Below, one piece after another: positions 15,384 through 26,200 of a stretch of DNA of 38,042 nucleotides. The notes under the pieces are model-generated. The model had not been told where the DNA came from. It did no database searches and was given only the letters and a program-made list of their open reading frames with translations. The position numbers and the translations under genes are program-made. Location of the stretch: NCBI GenBank assembly GCA_002372465.1, contig DFGW01000080.1, forward strand, positions 1 through 38,042. Reading direction: 5' to 3'. Positions within the stretch are counted from its first letter, which is position 1; each line of letters opens with the position of its first letter. This stretch comes from Butyrivibrio sp. UBA3740. Its GTDB lineage: Bacteria; Bacillota; Clostridia; Lachnospirales; Lachnospiraceae.

Positions 15384-16421
15384 TTATCCCTTAACCTTCT
15401 TCACGATATCATCTGCCCTGGCCGACAGCTCTTTTGCCAGAGATTCATCTATATCGCGGACCCAGGGGTTCTTGCGGGAAAGGTCAGCAGGCGCTCCATC
15501 AAAAGCCCTGCTACCGAACTCACCGTAAAAGGTATTGGGTTCGTCGCGGTCAATGCCACTCCAACCGGAAAAGCGCTCCGGTGCAATGCTTTCATCCATT
15601 TCGCAATTAAGAAATACGGTCCGGGCCTCTTCACGCCATGGGCGCCCCAGGAACACCGAGCCGGGCTCGCAGCCTTCTGCGCCACCTACTTTACAATTCC
15701 TGAACACAAAGCCAAGTCCGTCCTTAAGTCCGCAGCCGGCTGTGAGATACCCGTTTATTGGGCGCCCGGAAGCCTTAGCCTTATCTGAGCCGGCTGATGC
15801 CGAAGTATCACCAAGCCTCACATGCACTCTGTCATTACAGATAATGGTGCAATCGTCGAATACCGCGTCAGCGCCGCCAAAGATAAAGTCCACATCTCCG
15901 CGGATCTCGCACCCCTTAAAATACTGCCTGGTCAGCTTGCGCTCCGTAAAGACACGAGGTCCGATAAATCCATTAACGCTGCGTTCAGCATAAGGGAGCG
16001 GTGCACAGAAAAGGGTATCCTGGCATGCCACCATCCTGACATTCTCAAACTCACAAATACTCGCATCCGCGTAAACAGCTACCGCCTGGCCCACAACGCG
16101 CCCATCTCCGGCGCTGTTCCTGATGGTCAAATTCTTTACGCTGACCCTCTCACCTCCAAAGAAAGCGGTATAGGACCTGAAGGTTCCACGCTTGCTTCCG
16201 TCCTCCATGATCTCATTGGCGTAGTCGTCGAAATCAATTATCGTCCGGTCTTCGCCTGCTCCCACGATCTCAATATCTTTCTTTTCGCAAAAGATCTTTT
16301 CCCGAAATGTACCTTCACCGACCTCAATTCGGGCTTTTTCGCCGTAAGGCACTGCATTGACAGCCTCCTGTACGCTGCAGAAGTCGCCGCCATCCTTTTC
16401 TACACGTATAACCATTTCCAT
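15384..16421 (-). CDS. Pectin methylesterase (carbohydrate esterase family 8)
   Basis: 345 residues. The ATG at 16419-16421 is chosen because GGAG lies eight nucleotides before it. A longer TTG reading has no ribosome site. It is a right-handed beta-helix enzyme that removes methyl groups from homogalacturonan. CE8 motifs are GQAVAVY (111-117), QDTLF with catalytic acid Asp-135, GDVDFIFGGA with nucleophile Asp-178, and LGRPW (258-262). There is no signal peptide (MEMVIRVEKDGGDF), so it probably acts on imported oligogalacturonides in the cytoplasm. It lies downstream of the GH28 gene and directly upstream of the barnase gene. Confidence 0.92.
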   Translation of the reverse strand: MEMVIRVEKDGGDFCSVQEAVNAVPYGEKARIEVGEGTFREKIFCEKKDIEIVGAGEDRTIIDFDDYANEIMEDGSKRGTFRSYTAFFGGERVSVKNLTIRNSAGDGRVVGQAVAVYADASICEFENVRMVACQDTLFCAPLPYAERSVNGFIGPRVFTERKLTRQYFKGCEIRGDVDFIFGGADAVFDDCTIICNDRVHVRLGDTSASAGSDKAKASGRPINGYLTAGCGLKDGLGFVFRNCKVGGAEGCEPGSVFLGRPWREEARTVFLNCEMDESIAPERFSGWSGIDRDEPNTFYGEFGSRAFDGAPADLSRKNPWVRDIDESLAKELSARADDIVKKVKG

Positions 16422-16447
16422 AATCCACTCTCCAGTTGCATGTTTTG

Positions 16448-16508
16448 CCACGCCGTTATCAGTTGCAGCCTTCAATCTGCATAGCCGTGCATCACCACGC
16501 CGTTATCA
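16448..16508. repeat. 14-bp direct repeat at the GH28/CE8 junction
   Basis: ccacgccgttatca occurs at 16448-16461 and again at 16495-16508, 47 bp apart. The second copy covers the tandem TGA-TAA stop of the GH28 gene. It probably records a small local duplication. No function is evident. Confidence 0.6.
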
Positions 16509-18149
16509 TCTATATCTTACGTTCTCCAGATCCTGCACATCAACTCCAATCAGCTCCGGTGCATCATCTGCCGCGCCAATGATCTCCACATTCTTAAGCA
16601 CCAGCTTCCTGGCATTCTTCGCGTAGATACTGCGTCCGGACATCTCGCCAAAATTGTCCATCATAACAGGCCTTTCCGGAACACGCTGAGATTCCGGCAG
16701 GAATTCCACCTTAATATTCTCGAACCTGAGCTCACCGATAGGACTCTCAGGAAGTCCGACAGCGCATAACACACAGGCCGAAGCCCCTTTGCAACTAATG
16801 TTACGTCCCGCGATCAGCCCGATAGAAGGCGTCATCTCATCCACCGGCGCAGGTGCCTGGTTCTGCACATAATCGCTGTGACCGTCCGGATCGCAAAAGT
16901 AAAACATATTTACCGTAAATGGCATGTGCACGCCATCCATCTCAATATTCTCAAACAATATGTCATCCAGCACCGAACGCTCTCCGCGCCCTCGCCTTGT
17001 CTTAATCCTGAGTCCCCTGTCAGTGCCGTCAAATATGCACTGGGTTACCCTGATGTGCTTAACTCCGCCTGCTGCTTCTGACCCAACAGTCACGCTGCCA
17101 TGCCCACGCTCAAACAAACAGTTCCTTATTATCACATTCTCTGTAACCTTGTGGTGCTTAAGACTCATGTAGTACTTGCCACTCTTGATTGCCATGCAAT
17201 CATCCCCCACGGAGATAACTGTTCCCAGAACCAGCACATTGTTGCAGCTCTCAGGATCAAGCCCGTCAGTGTTTGGTGAATCCGAAGGATTTTTGATAAA
17301 CAGATTTAAGAATGACAGATCATCACTGTAATAGGGATGCACAGTCCAGCATGGCGAGTTCTGTACCGTCACATTCTGAACCCTCACATTCCTGCACCTG
17401 GCAAGATAAAGCGTATTCGGTCTCCAGGCAATCCTCTTGACCTTGGGATTTACCCACCAGTCAGAGTTCTGGGCGTTTCCGTCTATAGTTCCCGGTCCGA
17501 TGATATCCAGGTTCTTCGCATCGATAGCTGTGACCAGCGAAGCAAAGCTGCTAAGCGGATTCCCCTCCCAGCTTGAAAGGTTGTACTCATCCTTCTCATC
17601 GGTGGTAGGCGTCATTCCCGGAAGAACAGGATAATGCTCCCTGTCAGTATCTCCCAGAAGAACCGCACCTTCATCCAGCCACAGTGTCATATCGCTCTTA
17701 AGGAAAAGAGCTGTCGAATAATATGTACCCTTTGGCAGATATACGGTTCCATCCTTAGGGCAGGAGCAGATAGCCGCCTGGATTGCTGCAGTATCAGGTG
17801 TCACGCCGTCTCCCTTTGCACCAAAGCAAGTCACGTCAAGCAGCACAGACTCATGGCCTGTTGTAAATTCCTGCTCAGCAAGTTGAACTTCCGCATTACT
17901 ATTGTCATTACCATTTGTGGTATCAGTATTTGTACCGCCGCAAGTACCTCCGTTTGCGCAGGGCCCAATCCCAATCCTGTACTTCCTGTTTGGCAAAAGT
18001 CCTGCTATGCTGACTACATTTCTATCTGTTGTCAGCCTCTTTTCCCCATCAATAAACACGTCAAACTGCCGGTCCTGCCTGAAAATAGCATCACTGACCA
18101 GCTCTATTGTCACGCTCCTGTTAAATACCTCAACTATCCTGAAATCCAT
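16506..18149 (-). CDS. GH28 polygalacturonase-type glycoside hydrolase
   Basis: 547 residues. The first 100 form a small strand-rich, FN3-like domain with a Gly/Asn/Thr-rich loop. The GH28 beta-helix follows (DVTCFGAKGDGVTPDTAAIQAAI, residues 105-127), with family motifs NTDG (Asp-295), GDDC (Asp-316, Asp-317), GHG (His-350) and RIK (381-383). It hydrolyses alpha-1,4-galacturonosyl or related linkages in pectin. There is no signal peptide, so a cytoplasmic exo-type enzyme acting on pectin oligomers is likely. The ATG has a GGAGGG site. The gene leads into CE8, barnase and barstar on the same strand. Rhamnogalacturonan or xylogalacturonan specificity cannot be excluded. Confidence 0.92.
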   Translation of the reverse strand: MDFRIVEVFNRSVTIELVSDAIFRQDRQFDVFIDGEKRLTTDRNVVSIAGLLPNRKYRIGIGPCANGGTCGGTNTDTTNGNDNSNAEVQLAEQEFTTGHESVLLDVTCFGAKGDGVTPDTAAIQAAICSCPKDGTVYLPKGTYYSTALFLKSDMTLWLDEGAVLLGDTDREHYPVLPGMTPTTDEKDEYNLSSWEGNPLSSFASLVTAIDAKNLDIIGPGTIDGNAQNSDWWVNPKVKRIAWRPNTLYLARCRNVRVQNVTVQNSPCWTVHPYYSDDLSFLNLFIKNPSDSPNTDGLDPESCNNVLVLGTVISVGDDCMAIKSGKYYMSLKHHKVTENVIIRNCLFERGHGSVTVGSEAAGGVKHIRVTQCIFDGTDRGLRIKTRRGRGERSVLDDILFENIEMDGVHMPFTVNMFYFCDPDGHSDYVQNQAPAPVDEMTPSIGLIAGRNISCKGASACVLCAVGLPESPIGELRFENIKVEFLPESQRVPERPVMMDNFGEMSGRSIYAKNARKLVLKNVEIIGAADDAPELIGVDVQDLENVRYR

Positions 18150-18239
18150 GTAAACCCTCCGTCAGAAATTGTTCCACAAAAATACACTTCAATCATATCA
18201 TAGTTGCCTTCTGATTCCTTGGCATATCATGAAGTAAAT

Positions 18240-19091
18240 CTATCCAATCCATTCATCGATTATATCTGCAGTCTTCTCAATCTGCTGTTCATTGGTAAGG
18301 GTGGGTTTGCCGTCGCCGCTCTGGATACCATAGCTTCCGAAATAGGAGTGAATGCCGCCATCAAGGACAACCTCTGCAGAGTCGGCTGGCCAGTTAATCC
18401 TAGCCTTTTCGTAAGCTCCCATCCTCAAAACGCCATCATTTGAGCCATATATAGAAAGCATGCGGATAGGAGCGCAGGACAGGTCATATGAAGGGTATGA
18501 TGCGCAAAGGATAAGACCCTTAAACTTGCCAATTCCGGCAACACCGGCATGATTATCGCCTGCTGAATTACCGGCACCAGCATCACCTATCTTTTCTCCG
18601 GGCTCGCGGCTGAAGTTGTCAGCCAGGTATTTGGTTGCAGCAGTCCCTCCCAGGGAATGTCCAGCCATATACCAGTCAAGGCTCTGGGCCAATTGCTGTA
18701 TCTTTTCGTCGTCAGGAAGCAGATCATTCACTGCGTCCACCCCCAGAAGTGCAATATTATCAGGCATCCGGGCCAAAAGACATATAAAGCCACGGGAAGA
18801 AAGCTCATACATCAGCGAATCATATGCGCTGTACTCAACCTTCCCACCGGGATAAAACACTATTACTGCCCGGTAGTTCCCGTCCTTTGGCACAAAGGCG
18901 GAGCAGTATTCGTTGCTGAACACCCGCACTTCTCCTATCTCATCGGCGCTGATTTCCTGAATAACTGCATTTTCTGCAGCATAATAATTGCTGGTGTAAA
19001 TTTTGAACGCCACCACAGTGGCTACAAAAAATAACACCAGCACACACATTGTTATTCCTATTATTCTCTTTAACTTATTAACTCTACCCAA
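18240..19091 (-). CDS. Membrane-anchored alpha/beta hydrolase
   Basis: 283 residues from a TTG start at 19091. An alternative ATG at 19047-19049 (MCVLVLFF) has a better spaced AGGA but loses the basic residues (KLKR) before the membrane helix at about 11-31. The remainder is an alpha/beta hydrolase fold with nucleophile Ser-146 (GHSLGG), Asp-219 (GSNDG) and His-248 (GGIHSYFG), closest to the hydrolase_5 type. A Gly/Ala/Asn-rich insertion sits at about 167-188. It probably acts as an ester hydrolase at the outer face of the membrane. It lies 90 bp before the pectin enzymes, so deacetylating or otherwise trimming pectin-derived substrates is possible but unproven. Confidence 0.8.
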   Translation of the reverse strand: MGRVNKLKRIIGITMCVLVLFFVATVVAFKIYTSNYYAAENAVIQEISADEIGEVRVFSNEYCSAFVPKDGNYRAVIVFYPGGKVEYSAYDSLMYELSSRGFICLLARMPDNIALLGVDAVNDLLPDDEKIQQLAQSLDWYMAGHSLGGTAATKYLADNFSREPGEKIGDAGAGNSAGDNHAGVAGIGKFKGLILCASYPSYDLSCAPIRMLSIYGSNDGVLRMGAYEKARINWPADSAEVVLDGGIHSYFGSYGIQSGDGKPTLTNEQQIEKTADIIDEWIG

Positions 19092-19093
19092 GG

Positions 19094-19582
19094 TTACTTT
19101 GCAACCTTCCTACTATCTGTAAGGGCTCTGTCCATAATCCTTATCAGCTCCAGCGCGCTTACAAAATCACTTTTCTCATTCTTCTCCTGGAAGATCACAT
19201 GTCCCTGCCAGGTGGCATCCTGCCTGTATACTACCTGAACCACAAAGGTTCCGAGCTCACCCTTCTTGTTCTGTACGTTCCTTACTCCGGCCTGTTCCTG
19301 AATGATCTCTATAGGAAGCTTTTCATCAAATTTCTTCTTTTTATAGCCGATCTCATCTTTATTGCTCTTTTTAAAGAAACGCTGAGCCAGACCTCTTTGA
19401 GGGAAATCCCACTCGTCAAAAAGACTCTCGGCCTTCATCAGGAAATCCGTCATCCCATCAAACTCAATCGGATCATCCGCATACTGATGATATATTAGTC
19501 CCTGGTAGTCTGCGTTTTCATTACTATTCACGCAAATACATACCAGATTCTTTGCAAAAAGCATCTGCTTCGACTCACCCAT
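19094..19582 (-). CDS. Uncharacterised protein with C-terminal TWQG/SALELI domain
   Basis: 162 residues from the ATG at 19580-19582 (MGESKQMLF), which has AAGG upstream. A longer reading from 19624 would start almost at the predicted transcription start. Two parts are visible. An N-terminal domain (about 1-100, FAKNLVCICVNSNENADYQG...FDGMTDFLMKAESLFDEWDFPQRG) is unknown to me. A C-terminal domain (about 108-155, GTFVVQVVYRQDATWQGHVI...FVSALELIRIMDRAL) is shared with the 79-residue proteins at 19812 and 27593. The predicted fold is three strands then a helix. Its end is only 2 bp from the TTG start of the hydrolase gene, so the two are likely cotranscribed. No function can be named. Confidence 0.7.
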   Translation of the reverse strand: MGESKQMLFAKNLVCICVNSNENADYQGLIYHQYADDPIEFDGMTDFLMKAESLFDEWDFPQRGLAQRFFKKSNKDEIGYKKKKFDEKLPIEIIQEQAGVRNVQNKKGELGTFVVQVVYRQDATWQGHVIFQEKNEKSDFVSALELIRIMDRALTDSRKVAK

Positions 19583-19628
19583 TTTCTTTGCCTTACCTTC
19601 ACTATTTATTACGCCTAAGATCATTTAG

Positions 19629-19658
19629 ATTATACCCCCATTTCACGCCCCTAAGCAA
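19629..19658 (-). promoter_or_regulatory. Promoter for the TWQG-protein/hydrolase transcript
   Basis: On the minus strand TTGCTT (19653-19658) and a perfect TATAAT (19629-19634) are separated by 18 bp. The start of transcription falls at about 19622, which supports translation from 19582 rather than from the ATG at 19624. Confidence 0.55.
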
Positions 19659-19682
19659 ATCCCATCTCTCCCTTCGGAAAGA

Positions 19683-19745
19683 GGCCGCATGATGTGAATC
19701 ATACGGCCCCTTGCGATAAGGGAAACATCTGGATCCATAAATCCA
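19683..19745 (-). terminator. Cluster of three hairpins, probable terminator region
   Basis: Three consecutive inverted repeats fill this gap. ggccgcatgat pairs with atcatacggcc (19683-19708, one mismatch). cccttgcgataaggg is a short hairpin (about 19708-19722). ctggat/atccag lies at 19729-19745. On the minus strand the GC-rich one comes last and is followed by TCTTTCC. The cluster follows the small gene ending at 19812 and probably ends its transcript, although the T-tract is poor. Confidence 0.45.
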
Positions 19746-19811
19746 GTTGCCTTGCTATAATTGCGGCACATCAAGCACCGTTAATGCTACATTGTATCGC
19801 CTTTGTCCGAA

Positions 19812-20051
19812 TCAACCCTTGTCCGCTTTGCCAAACAGATTCTCTATATCGGCATTCGCCTCAACCTCTCCGTTCATGACTCCGTCCATCAGGTTGATGA
19901 GTTCCAGAGCGCTTCTGAAGTGCTCTGACTTATTCCCCTCTGCCCACAAAACATTTCCCTGCCAGGTCTCTTTCATGTCGGTATTGAACTTTACCAGAAA
20001 GGTTCCGCTGTTTTTCAGTTCATTTTTTAAATTGTTCTGATTGTTTTCCAT
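19812..20051 (-). CDS. 79-residue TWQG/RSALEL protein (paralogue 2)
   Basis: 79 residues starting at the ATG at 20049-20051, preceded by GAGGGGA. A longer in-frame reading covers its ribosome site and promoter-like repeats and is rejected. The core is GTFLVKFNTDMKETWQGNVLW...HFRSALELINLMDGVMNG, with three predicted strands followed by a helix, no signal peptide and an acidic C-terminus. It aligns throughout with the 79-residue protein at 27593 and with the C-terminal domain of the 19094 gene. It sits just downstream of the 2435-residue surface protein. I do not recognise a characterised family. A small cytoplasmic regulatory or partner protein is the most I can say. Confidence 0.75.
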   Translation of the reverse strand: MENNQNNLKNELKNSGTFLVKFNTDMKETWQGNVLWAEGNKSEHFRSALELINLMDGVMNGEVEANADIENLFGKADKG

Positions 20052-20093
20052 GCTGTAAATATCCCCTCTTAGCACTATTTTACGAAAATTCCA

Positions 20094-20134
20094 ATCATAT
20101 GAACAATCATACATCAACGAAATTTTGCAAATTC
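20094..20134 (-). promoter_or_regulatory. Duplicated promoter-like element, copy A
   Basis: On the minus strand GAATTTGCAAAA (20123-20134) is followed after 11 nt by TATGAT (20106-20111), six bases, and TATGAT again (20094-20099). The last base of the element lies 42 nt before the 20051 start. The same arrangement with the same 42-nt distance precedes the paralogue at 27832. It could be a promoter (GAATTT, 17 bp, TATGAT) or a repeated binding site. Confidence 0.5.
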
Positions 20135-20236
20135 CTCCAAATAATTTAAATGCCTGCCTTCTCCAGCGGAAGTTTACTATCGCGCAAAGCGCTCGTTAGA
20201 ACTAAGTTTGATCACGAAAATCGGAGATTATCTGTC

Positions 20237-23200
20237 TCACTCTTCTTCCTCTTTCTTCTTGCCGGCTACGATCATGCTTACAGCCACTGCTGCAGATACG
20301 AGGATTGCGAAGATCCTGATCTGATTGTTAGTCTGGTCATCGGTTCTTCCGCGTCTTGCTCCGAGAACTGCCGGGCCGTTACTCTCAAGCTCTCTTGTTG
20401 CTCCAAGTACTGCTCCTGTAGGTGCTGCTGCAAGAGGTGTAGGTGCGTCAGGAATATCAACCGGTCCGCCACCTGTAGGATCTCCACCTGTAGGATCTCC
20501 GCCGCCTGAAGGAGGAGTTGCAGTGATCACAAGGGTTCCGAATACGTAGGTGATGTCGTAGTTACCAAGGTCTGTATCTCCAAGAGGAATGATGGTGAAC
20601 ATGTTGGAGGTTCTTCCTACATTGGTAATGGTTCCTGTTACGTTGTACTCTACAACATCTCCGATGCCCCAGGACTTGTTGGTGGTTACTGTGTGGTTTA
20701 CAAGAGGCTGGTTGTTGAATGCTCTTGATGCACTTCCGGAGGTTACTGTGATAGGCATCTTACTAATGATCAGGTTGCCTTCTTTTCTGTCAGCTACTGC
20801 AAACTGTGATGTTACTACGTTGCCCTCTGCATCCTTAACAACCAGGTCACCCTCTATTGTAAGTGGATATGTTCCAACATTTCTTCCCTCTGTAGGTACA
20901 TAGAGTCCGCTTACAAAGAAGTCTACTCCGTTAATTGTAACTTTCTTTGAATCTCCGTCTCCGTCACTTGCTCCTACCTCTGAAGGTCCGATGATTTCTT
21001 CAATGAAATTCAAGATCTTTCCAAAGGTCTGGCTGACTACTCCGGGCTTTGATCCTGTTACGCCATAGCTAAATCCGCTGTAGGTCTCACCACTGTATAC
21101 TCTTGGAACATCTGTTGTTTCGAGATAGAGCTGGAACTTCTCATAGTCCTCAAGTTCTTCGATGGTAAGGTAACCATCCTCAACTATCTTGAAGTTTACT
21201 TCGAAGTTAGGGTTGTCATTTCTGAACTGATCCTTATCAAGTTTCATCCAGTATGTATCGGGAACTGTTCCCTTGGCTACTGCATCTCCTGTGAAGGTGA
21301 AGTCAGCTTCTTTATAAAGCTCGGAATCGATCTTCAGCTCATATCCTGTTACTTCGTGCTCTGTTCCGTCGTACTTAACAGAATCGTGTTTACCTGTTAT
21401 ACCAACATTTACTGTAAGAGGTGTTACTTCCAGTTCACCGTCTACCAGTTTGATTCCTGTGAAGAAGGCTGTTACATCAACTTCGCCACTCATGATAGCG
21501 TAGCTTGTAACTTTGTTAGCTTCTTTTCCAACATCAGTGATGGTTCCAGTTGCCTCTGCTACAAGTGTAAGTCCCTCAGGAATGCCTGCCGGTGTTACAG
21601 TAGGATCTGTAAGAGGTGTTCCGTCGTATGGCTTTGTAGCGCTTGCTGCAGTCAGTGTGATCTCAGAGGTGTTAGGTGTTACTGTAAGGGTTCCAAGATC
21701 ATAGGTAACGGTGTAGTTATCAATACTTCCCTTGTCCCAGGTGATTTCGTAGGTGTTAGTACTTGAATCAGGAAGCAGCTGCTCACCTGTTGCTACGATC
21801 GTTGCGCTGTCAGCATCAGCCAGTCCTATAAGGTAAGCCTCATCACTCTTAAGAGGTGTTCCGTCGTAAGCCTTTGTTGCTGTTCCTGTGTGGATAGTAA
21901 GGCCACTTGGGTTAACTGTCAGTTCGCCGTCAACTACGTTGATCTTGATATTTGCGTACTCTGTTGACTTTGCTTCGAAGTCCTCTGCTGTGAGGTTCAT
22001 CTTGTACTCGCCAACATCCGTTCCGCTTGCTACAGCCGTTCCAATAAGTGTAAGGGTGATCTCTGAAGGAATTGTTCCCTCAACCGTGTAACCCTCTACT
22101 TTCTGAGGCTCGCCTGTGTAAGTAACTTCGTCGCTGTTACCTGTGATGTTGATCACGTACTCTGCTTCGATAGGAGTGATCTCAACCCAGCCATCAGTAA
22201 CATTGAAGGTTACGTCAAAGTTGTCTGTCGCAAGATTCTTGAATGAGCCTGCGCTAAGACCCATATCACTCTTTCCAACTGCCTTACGTCCTATCTTCGC
22301 ATCTACCAGGCACTCAAACATGTCTGATGCGTAGGTTCTGTCGCTGATGCTGAAGGTATAACCTTCTGCAAACTGTTCGCTGCCGTTGTACTCGTAGGTT
22401 GCAGTGTTACCGGTGATGTCTACTGTAATGGCTTTCTTGGTAATAACGAGCTGACCATCGGTTACGCTGAAGGTAACATCGAAGTTCTCATTATTATTTG
22501 TGAAAAGAACTTCTGACAGTCCCATCATGTATGGGCTTCCGTCTACAGTAGTTCCCTTGGCTACCGCATCATCCTGTGAAGGACCTGAGAAATAGCTTTC
22601 CTTGTAAAGAGGATTGCTGATCTCAATGTCATAGCCTGTCACGAACTGCTCGCCACCGTTATATGGCTTTGTATCAGAACGTCCTTTAACAGTTACTGTA
22701 ATTGCAGGTTTTTTGATCTCAAGTTCGCCGTCTTTTACTTCAAACTCAACTGTGTAGTTGTCGTCTGTATTGAAGAAGTCTGAAAGCTTAAGACCCATCG
22801 GATATGTACCGGCATCGGTCTTTGTTACAGAATCCGTTCCTGTGAAGGAAATCTTACTCTTAGGATAGTTAACTCCCTCAGGATTAACTACTTCAACGTC
22901 ATAACCTTCTGCAGTGTGAGGATTTCCGTCGTAGTCTTCGGATACCTTGTGTCCTGTAATGATAACCTTTACTGTATCGCTCTTAACGATGGTGAGCTTA
23001 CCATCAACGAATTCGAAGTGAACATCGAAGTTTCCGTTGGTGTTCTCAAAGGTCATCTGATCCAGATTCATAGGATACTTGCCTACGTTTGTACCCTTTG
23101 CAATGGCTTCGTCCTGTGTAGGTCCGCTTACGTTTGCATCTGCATCGTAGAGATTCGGATCACTTGAAACCATCGTATAACCTGTTACCTTGTGCTCGCT

Positions 23201-26200
23201 GCCGTCGTAGTGAGCAGTTCCTGTTTCTCCGGTTACTGTTACTGTTATAGGTGCCTTTGTAACTTCAAGGGTTCCTCTTTCCCATGTGAAGTCGTAGTTG
23301 CTTAAAAGAGCTGTTGAATTAGCCCAGTCGATTGTAATGTCGTTAACTTCTGTTCCAACATTAGTGATGGAATTCGGGAATTCTGCAACCTTTAATGTCT
23401 CTCCGGCAACCAGGTTGTCAAATCTGTAAGCTCGTGAATCATCAATGTCACTCTGAAGAGGTGTTCCGTCATAGACTTTGTCTTTTGACTCGGTCCAGAT
23501 AGTTGCAGGTCTCTTAGTAACATTTACATATCCGTCAGTAGCTGTGTAAACAACTGTGAAGGTCTGATCGAAAGGCGCCTTTGTTATGAACCTTCCGGCC
23601 AGTAAAAGATCTTGTTTTCCCACGTTAGTCTGAGTTACTTCAGAAGCTGTTCCTGTGTACTGGATGTACTCAGGCAGGAAGATATCAGGATCAGAATTGG
23701 ATTTGATCACATATGTTGCTGTATGAGGCTGACCGTCGTATACCTCATCAATCTTCTGACCTTCGATCTCTACGTAGATGGTCTTCTTGGTTACTGTAAG
23801 TGTTCCGGGTACGTAAGTGATCTTGTAGTAATTGCTTGCTGCAGGTCCTGAAATAGTTGCTCCAAAAGGAGTTGTCGGGCTGCTTCCGCCCTCTCTCTGT
23901 GCACCTTCGTAGTAGATATTTGTAAGGCTGTGTCCGCTCATCAGGCCTGTTACTGTTGCATCGCCAACGCCTTCACTTCTGAGGTACTTGCCGTTGTACT
24001 CCTGCTGTTTGTCATTAGCTGTGATAGTAATGTTCTTGCGGAAGTATACGAATCTCTCAGTTGTGCCTTCCTTGATGTTTACTGTTGTTGATACGTTGTT
24101 GGTTCCGTCAGTTGTTCTGTTATATGTGTAGCCTGAAAGCTCTGTGTTTATTGTGTAGCTTGTTCCGGCCTTCTGAGATATAGTCTCTGTGTCTTTTCCT
24201 ACGATAGGATTGCCGTCCATGTCAACGTAGTGAATGATCAGCTGTCCGTTTGAATATGGTGTGTACTCAAAGATTATCTCGTTGGTGCCGTTTGCAAGTG
24301 TGTAAGTGATAACGTCCTGTACAGGATAGTAATCATCACCGGCGTATGCAGGATAGTGTGACTGCATGTAGGCTTTATCCACTGCTGCTGCACACTCTGT
24401 AACGCTTATGAAGGTTCCGGATACAGTGTTTTCCTTAGGAGCTGCCACTTCTATATCGTGGTTATCCTTAAGGACGTATCTTACGGTGTAGTCAATCTCT
24501 TTCTGTCTGGGGCTGTAAACAAATGTAATTTCATTGTTCTCATAACCAAGAGTTATAGTTTTGCTTGCTTCATCAGCAATCTTTCCTGCTACGGTTATGG
24601 CTTCCTCAGTGATGATATCGCCCACCTTGAAGATAGGGCTTATCACATACTTGGAATCCGCTACAGGAGTGCCATCCTCGTCAACATAGTTTACAGTGTA
24701 GCTGATATCATTCTCAGTCCATCTTGCGTAAACTGTGATGTTGGAATCCATAGGTTTTGCAAAGTCATAGACATGTGTAAGCTCAGGATCTGTACACCAT
24801 GCACCAAATGTGTGTCCCGGCTTTTCACCGGCATCAATTGACTGAGCCTTTTCCATGTACTCGCAAGTATCAGTTCCAACCGTCCTATCACCATCCTTGA
24901 AGGTAATGGTAAAGGATGGGAATTCCCAGTTGCCGAAAAGAACTAAACCATTTGGCATCTTGGTTCCGGTATAGGAATCTGTATGACCTTCATCGGTAAA
25001 CCATCCAAGCCATGTAGCTCCTTCAACAGGTGCTGACGGTTTCTTATTTGACAGAATGCCTGAAATGTCACTGTTAAATACGATGTCATTGGAATAAACC
25101 AGTGTTCCGTTATAATCATAAAGTGTCAGGTTGTAGCTAAGGGCATTGTAGTAGAAATCAACCACAAGTCCATCCCATGTATCCCACTCTTTATCTAAAA
25201 CATAGCCATGACCATCATATTTATACTTTGTATATCCGATGATCTGGTAGAACTCTGATCCATCATAAAGGAAATTAAAGTGTACTTTTACAGAATTATA
25301 TAGTCCGTAGGTGTTTCCATCTAAAGTTCTGGTCTCTATACCTTCGCCGGAGTAATTCTGCAGCCAGTAATTAAGTGTCTGCTCATTAGTCGTACTGAAG
25401 TCAAAAGCATAGACTGTGATGACATTTCCGGAATGCGTAAGACCTGAAGTTGAAGGCATTGTCTCTATGCTGACGAACTTATCATTATTGTTTTTAGTAA
25501 AGTTCCAGGCATACTTGTTGTTTTTCTTAATGTTAAATTCTTCATTGAATGCCTGGGTTATGATTGCACCGTACTTGGCTGTTACAGATGCTGTTCCCTT
25601 ATTCTGGGCGCGTCTGTTACCGCTTGTATTGTATACTTCACCATTCCATTTCAGGGTGTAGACATTTCTTTTGTACCATGCATAGATTACGGTACTTCCG
25701 TCTGCCTTTACTTCCGCTGAATCTGCATGATCAAAGTAAAAGTCATTACTCAGCCCTGATGGCTTTGGATCTGAAGCTCTTACTGTTACTGTTGAGCCAA
25801 CCAGTGCCCGCTTAGTATTATCGGTTGAATGTGAAGAATAGTTATCATCGTCTGCATTTTCAACCATGTAGATGATTGTGTATCTTACATTCTTTCCTGT
25901 CCACTTTGCATAAAGAGTAGTATCCTCATTAAGAGTGATGTTACTGCCTGCCGGCTGAGTAAGCTCTTCATCCAGATACCATTTTTCAAAATCGTAGCCC
26001 GGCTTTGTAGGTTTTGTTGAAGTAACACTTATGCTCGTTCCATACTGTCTAACAACTGCCGGTATATAGCTTCCGCCATTGGTCTCATAGTTTAATGTGT
26101 AGTTTGCTCTTGTGTAGTAGATCGGAATTTCCTGGTCATCTTCTGAAAGGACCATCGATTCGGCACTTTCAAAAACAGCTCCCTGAATTTCCGCTGCCAC

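Noticed and set aside
15822..16484. Plus-strand frame of 220 residues
   Set aside because: Antisense to the well-supported CE8 gene, with no recognisable domain.
21356..21766. Cys-rich plus-strand frame inside the giant protein gene
   Set aside because: Antisense shadow of MBG repeat codons; the many cysteines come from complementing Thr/Ala codons.
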